This document shows positions 60,185 through 62,189 of a stretch of DNA of 62,189 nt, piece by piece. Below the pieces are notes generated by a model that was not told the DNA's origin, searched no databases, and worked only from the letters and a program-made list of their open reading frames with translations. Origin of the DNA: CAVUPF01 sp963777915 (GTDB lineage Bacteria > Actinomycetota > Thermoleophilia > Solirubrobacterales > 70-9); assembly GCA_963777915.1 (NCBI GenBank), contig CAVZSH010000001.1, forward strand, positions 1 through 62,189, given 5' to 3'. How positions within the stretch are numbered: position 1 is the first letter of the stretch; every line of letters starts with the position of its first letter. A program made the translations under genes and the position numbers.

Positions 60185-60668
60185 ATGAGTGGCAGCGAGG
60201 CTGGCGGGGAGCCGATCACCGAGGAGGGCATCGCGTCGCTACGCGCGGAGATCGAGCAGCTGGAGGGGCCGGCTCGCGGCGAGATGGCGGCGAGGATCAA
60301 GGCGGCGCGAGAGCTGGGCGACCTGAAGGAGAACGCCGATTACCACATAGCCAAGGAGGATCAGGCGCACCTCGAGACGCGCATCAAGAGGTTGAAGGAG
60401 AGGCTGCGAAACGCGGTGGTGGTCGACGTTCGATGGCGATGCCGAGGCCTTCGCCTTCGGCCGCACCGCCGAGGTACTCGACGAGGCAAGTGCCGAGGTC
60501 AACACCTGGACACTGGTCGGCTCGACCGAGGCCGACCTGACTCAGGGTCGGCTTTCGGCGGAGTCGCCGATCGGACGCGCTCTAAGGGATCGCAAAATCG
60601 GTGAGCCGATCGAGGTCGAGACACCGCGTGGCAAACGGACCTTCACGATCAAGAAGCTCCTCGACTAG
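60185..60668 (+). CDS. greA: Transcription elongation factor GreA (frameshifted)
   Basis: GreA rescues backtracked RNA polymerase by stimulating transcript cleavage. The N-terminal coiled coil (EGIASLRAEIEQLEGPARGE and ARELGDLKENADYHIAKEDQ with the acidic tip) is normal. One extra T at 60429/60430, in GACGTTC, breaks the frame; removing it gives VVVDVDGDAEAFAFGRTAEV and the FKBP-like C-terminal domain ending TPRGKRTFTIKKLLD. The corrected length of 160 residues is typical. Identity is secure; the lesion is either an artefact or a striking defect. Confidence 0.88.
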
Positions 60669-60684
60669 GGCGCCGTCGCCCGGC

Positions 60685-61695
60685 TCAAGAGCTCGGCGCG
60701 GGGGCGATCTCGACGGGCTCGCCGCCGGGCATCCAGTGGGCCTCGGCCATCGGCGGGGTGTCGCGCAGGTACCACTCGGCGTCAAGGGCGCCCATGCAGC
60801 CGGTGCCGGCGGCGGTCACAGCCTGGCGATAGGTGCGGTCGACGACGTCGCCAACGGCGAAGACGCCCGCCAGGCTGGTAGCGGTCGAGCCGGGGTGAGT
60901 GGCAATGTAGCCGCCATTGTCGGTGTCGAGTTGGCCCTGGACGATCTCCGATTTGGGGAGGTGGCCGATCGCGACGAAGGCACCATCGGCCTCGATCTCC
61001 TCGGCATCGCCAGTCTCGGCGTGGCGGAGGCGGACCCGGCTCAGCTTGCCGTCCTCGCCAGCGAGGAACTCCTCCGGCACGTAGGGCGTCTTGAAGTCGA
61101 TGTTGCCCTGCTGACGCGCCCGCTCGAGCATGATCTTCGAGGCTCGGAACTCGTCGCGCCGGTTGACGATCGTCAGCTCGCTGGCGTACTTGGAGATGAA
61201 GATCGAGTCCTCCATCGCCGAGTCGCCGCCGCCGATCACAAGCACCCTCTGGCCTTTGAAGAAGGCGCCGTCGCAGACTCCGCAGGTGGAGACGCCGCGG
61301 CCGCCCAGCTCCATCTCACCGGGGATTCCGAGCCGGCGCGGCTCCGCCCCCATCGCCAGAATCACGGTCTTCGCGCGATGCTCCTCGTCTCCTAGGAAGA
61401 CCCTCTCGACCCCCCCGTCGGAAAGCTCGACCCGGTCGACGTCGTCGGTCACGAATCGGGTCCCAAAGCGCTCAGCCTGGGCCCGGAACTGGCCCATCAT
61501 CGCCGGCCCCATGATCCCGTCGGGATAACCGGGGTAGTTCTCGACGTCGGTCGTGTTCTGGAGCTGCCCGCCCCACCGAAAGCCCTCAAAGACGAGTGGC
61601 TCGAGGTTGGCGCGCGCCGTATAGAGCGCCGCCGTGTAGCCGGCGGGGCCGCCGCCGACGATGATCACGTTCTCGACCTTCTTCTCAGCCATCAT
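60685..61695 (-). CDS. trxB: Thioredoxin-disulfide reductase
   Basis: FAD/NADPH enzyme keeping thioredoxin reduced. The 336-residue protein has the FAD motif VIIVGGGPAGYTAALYTARA, the redox pair in GVSTCGVCDGAFFKGQRVLV, the NADPH motif VIGGGDSAMEDSIFISKYAS and GVFAVGDVVDRTYRQAVTAA. The redox site is CGVC where most bacterial enzymes have CATC. Two adjacent ATG codons are possible starts. An AT-rich patch upstream (61705-61730) may be the promoter. Confidence 0.95.
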   Translation of the reverse strand: MMAEKKVENVIIVGGGPAGYTAALYTARANLEPLVFEGFRWGGQLQNTTDVENYPGYPDGIMGPAMMGQFRAQAERFGTRFVTDDVDRVELSDGGVERVFLGDEEHRAKTVILAMGAEPRRLGIPGEMELGGRGVSTCGVCDGAFFKGQRVLVIGGGDSAMEDSIFISKYASELTIVNRRDEFRASKIMLERARQQGNIDFKTPYVPEEFLAGEDGKLSRVRLRHAETGDAEEIEADGAFVAIGHLPKSEIVQGQLDTDNGGYIATHPGSTATSLAGVFAVGDVVDRTYRQAVTAAGTGCMGALDAEWYLRDTPPMAEAHWMPGGEPVEIAPAPSS

Positions 61696-62066
61696 TCGCC
61701 GCCTAAAGTCTAATACTTTACTTTTTATAGTAGCGCGACCTCCCGCCCCTCCTCCGGCGCCTGAGCGCTAGCGCGGGTGGCCGCACTTTCCTGACCGGAG
61801 ATCGGGTCCGTCGCCCGCTCCGGAGCCTGGTAGTCCTCGAACTTGGGCATCAGCGAAGGCGCCGGAACCGCGTAGACCGTCGTCGAGCTCCCACTAGAAA
61901 AGTGCCGCCTGACTTCTGGCGCCGAGAAGCAGCTTGTCCCTAGCGGTCAACGAACGCCGCTGCTCTCTCCCGATCGAGGCCCATAACTCCTCTTCACTTG
62001 ACCTCCCAAACAGAAGCGCTCACAAGAGCGCGACTGGTAAGTCCGAATCAACAGCTTCGCGAGAGA
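61696..62066. other. Gap upstream of trxB
   Basis: No securely supported gene apart from the weak small frame at 61725-61850. An AT-rich stretch at 61705-61730 (TAATACTTTACTTTTTATAG) contrasts with the GC-rich surroundings and is a likely trxB promoter. Confidence 0.45.
61725..61850 (-). CDS. Possible 41-residue peptide upstream of trxB
   Basis: An ATG-started frame MPKFEDYQAPERATDPISGQ ending EEGREVALL. The frame stays open upstream for about 40 more codons without a start (PEVRRHFSSGSSTTVYAVPA), so this may be the tail of a lost gene. Weak support; family not recognised. Confidence 0.25.
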   Translation of the reverse strand: MPKFEDYQAPERATDPISGQESAATRASAQAPEEGREVALL

Positions 62067-62189
62067 TTAGTGGGCTTTCACCGTTGGGCTGGGGATCAGT
62101 TGCTTGAGGTCGCGGACCGGGTTGGTGGCGGTGAGCCCAAACCGCTCCTTCGGCCGCCTCGCGAGGTAGACGCCCGCGGTGCCGGGTGC
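62067..62189 (-). CDS. 3' end of a gene running off the window
   Basis: The last 40 residues of a minus-strand protein (GTAGVYLARRPKERFGLTAT, NPVRDLKQLIPSPTVKAH) before a stop at 62067-62069. The rest lies beyond the window. The text looks coding, but it is too short to assign a family. Confidence 0.5.
   Translation of the reverse strand, partial: APGTAGVYLARRPKERFGLTATNPVRDLKQLIPSPTVKAH

Overview
The window is strongly GC-rich and densely coded. It carries the actinobacterial block tig-clpP-clpX-valS-folC-ndk-maf, a probable F420-dependent (DDN-type) nitroreductase-like protein, two-component systems of actinobacterial type and an encapsulin/encapsulated-ferritin operon. I infer an actinobacterium, plausibly of the Thermoleophilia (Solirubrobacterales-like); this is judged from gene content and protein flavour, not from a search.

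Layout. 31-2262: a complete IS21-family insertion sequence with a target-site duplication, beside maf. 2460-12288 (mostly minus): maf, ndk, a zinc-ribbon membrane protein, a 39-aa membrane peptide, folC, valS, clpX (frameshifted), clpP and tig, with a GNAT gene on the other strand. 12343-14931: a GH15 glycosidase and two small helix-turn-helix proteins. 14945-16765: a stress-type membrane protein and the encapsulin/EncFtn iron-storage operon. 16865-23333: a signalling block (truncated receiver, HD-GYP regulator, PAS hybrid kinase, phosphoribosyltransferase, NarL-type regulator divergent from a GAF histidine kinase). 23622-28104: polysaccharide deacetylase, lgt, glyoxalase, DDN-like protein and two membrane proteins. 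28164-33854: glutamate decarboxylase, tRNA-His, an ABC-2 exporter, a class I amidotransferase, and an overlapping pair made of a beta-repeat peptide and a secreted protein. 34041-35365: tRNA-Arg and a 1.2-kb accessory segment bounded by a tRNA-Arg fragment. 35413-41019: L,D-transpeptidase, aldo/keto reductase, large membrane protein, msrA. 41433-45132: small membrane protein, vapBC, a decayed alpha/beta hydrolase and a cupin. 45133-49093: a 1081-aa cyclase/ATPase/TPR regulator, a decayed HEPN-like gene and tRNA-Pro. 49168-54573: DUF1015, cobalamin adenosyltransferase, OsmC, SDR, Nudix, sulfurtransferase. 54633-59856: a fatty-acid oxidation type operon (thiolase, class IV aminotransferase, acyl-CoA dehydrogenase, enoyl-CoA hydratase, 3-hydroxyacyl-CoA dehydrogenase). 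59820-62189: a UBP zinc finger, greA (frameshifted), trxB and a gene running off the end.

Two window-wide oddities stand out. First, four otherwise well-conserved genes (clpX, thiolase, greA, alpha/beta hydrolase) are broken by five single extra bases that are all T on the coding strand. Three of these sit in GACGTTC where GACGTC restores the frame, and two in CTGGT where CGGT restores it. Second, in five genes the start placed by protein homology is not ATG/GTG/TTG but CTG, ATA, ATC or ACG. Either these are sequence-quality artefacts or something unusual is happening; reads and peptides would decide.

The best-defined functional module is the encapsulin operon. EncFtn carries a C-terminal cargo-loading peptide and overlaps the shell gene by 4 bp, so an iron-storing nanocompartment is expected. 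It lies next to stress and redox signalling genes, which suggests but does not prove shared control.
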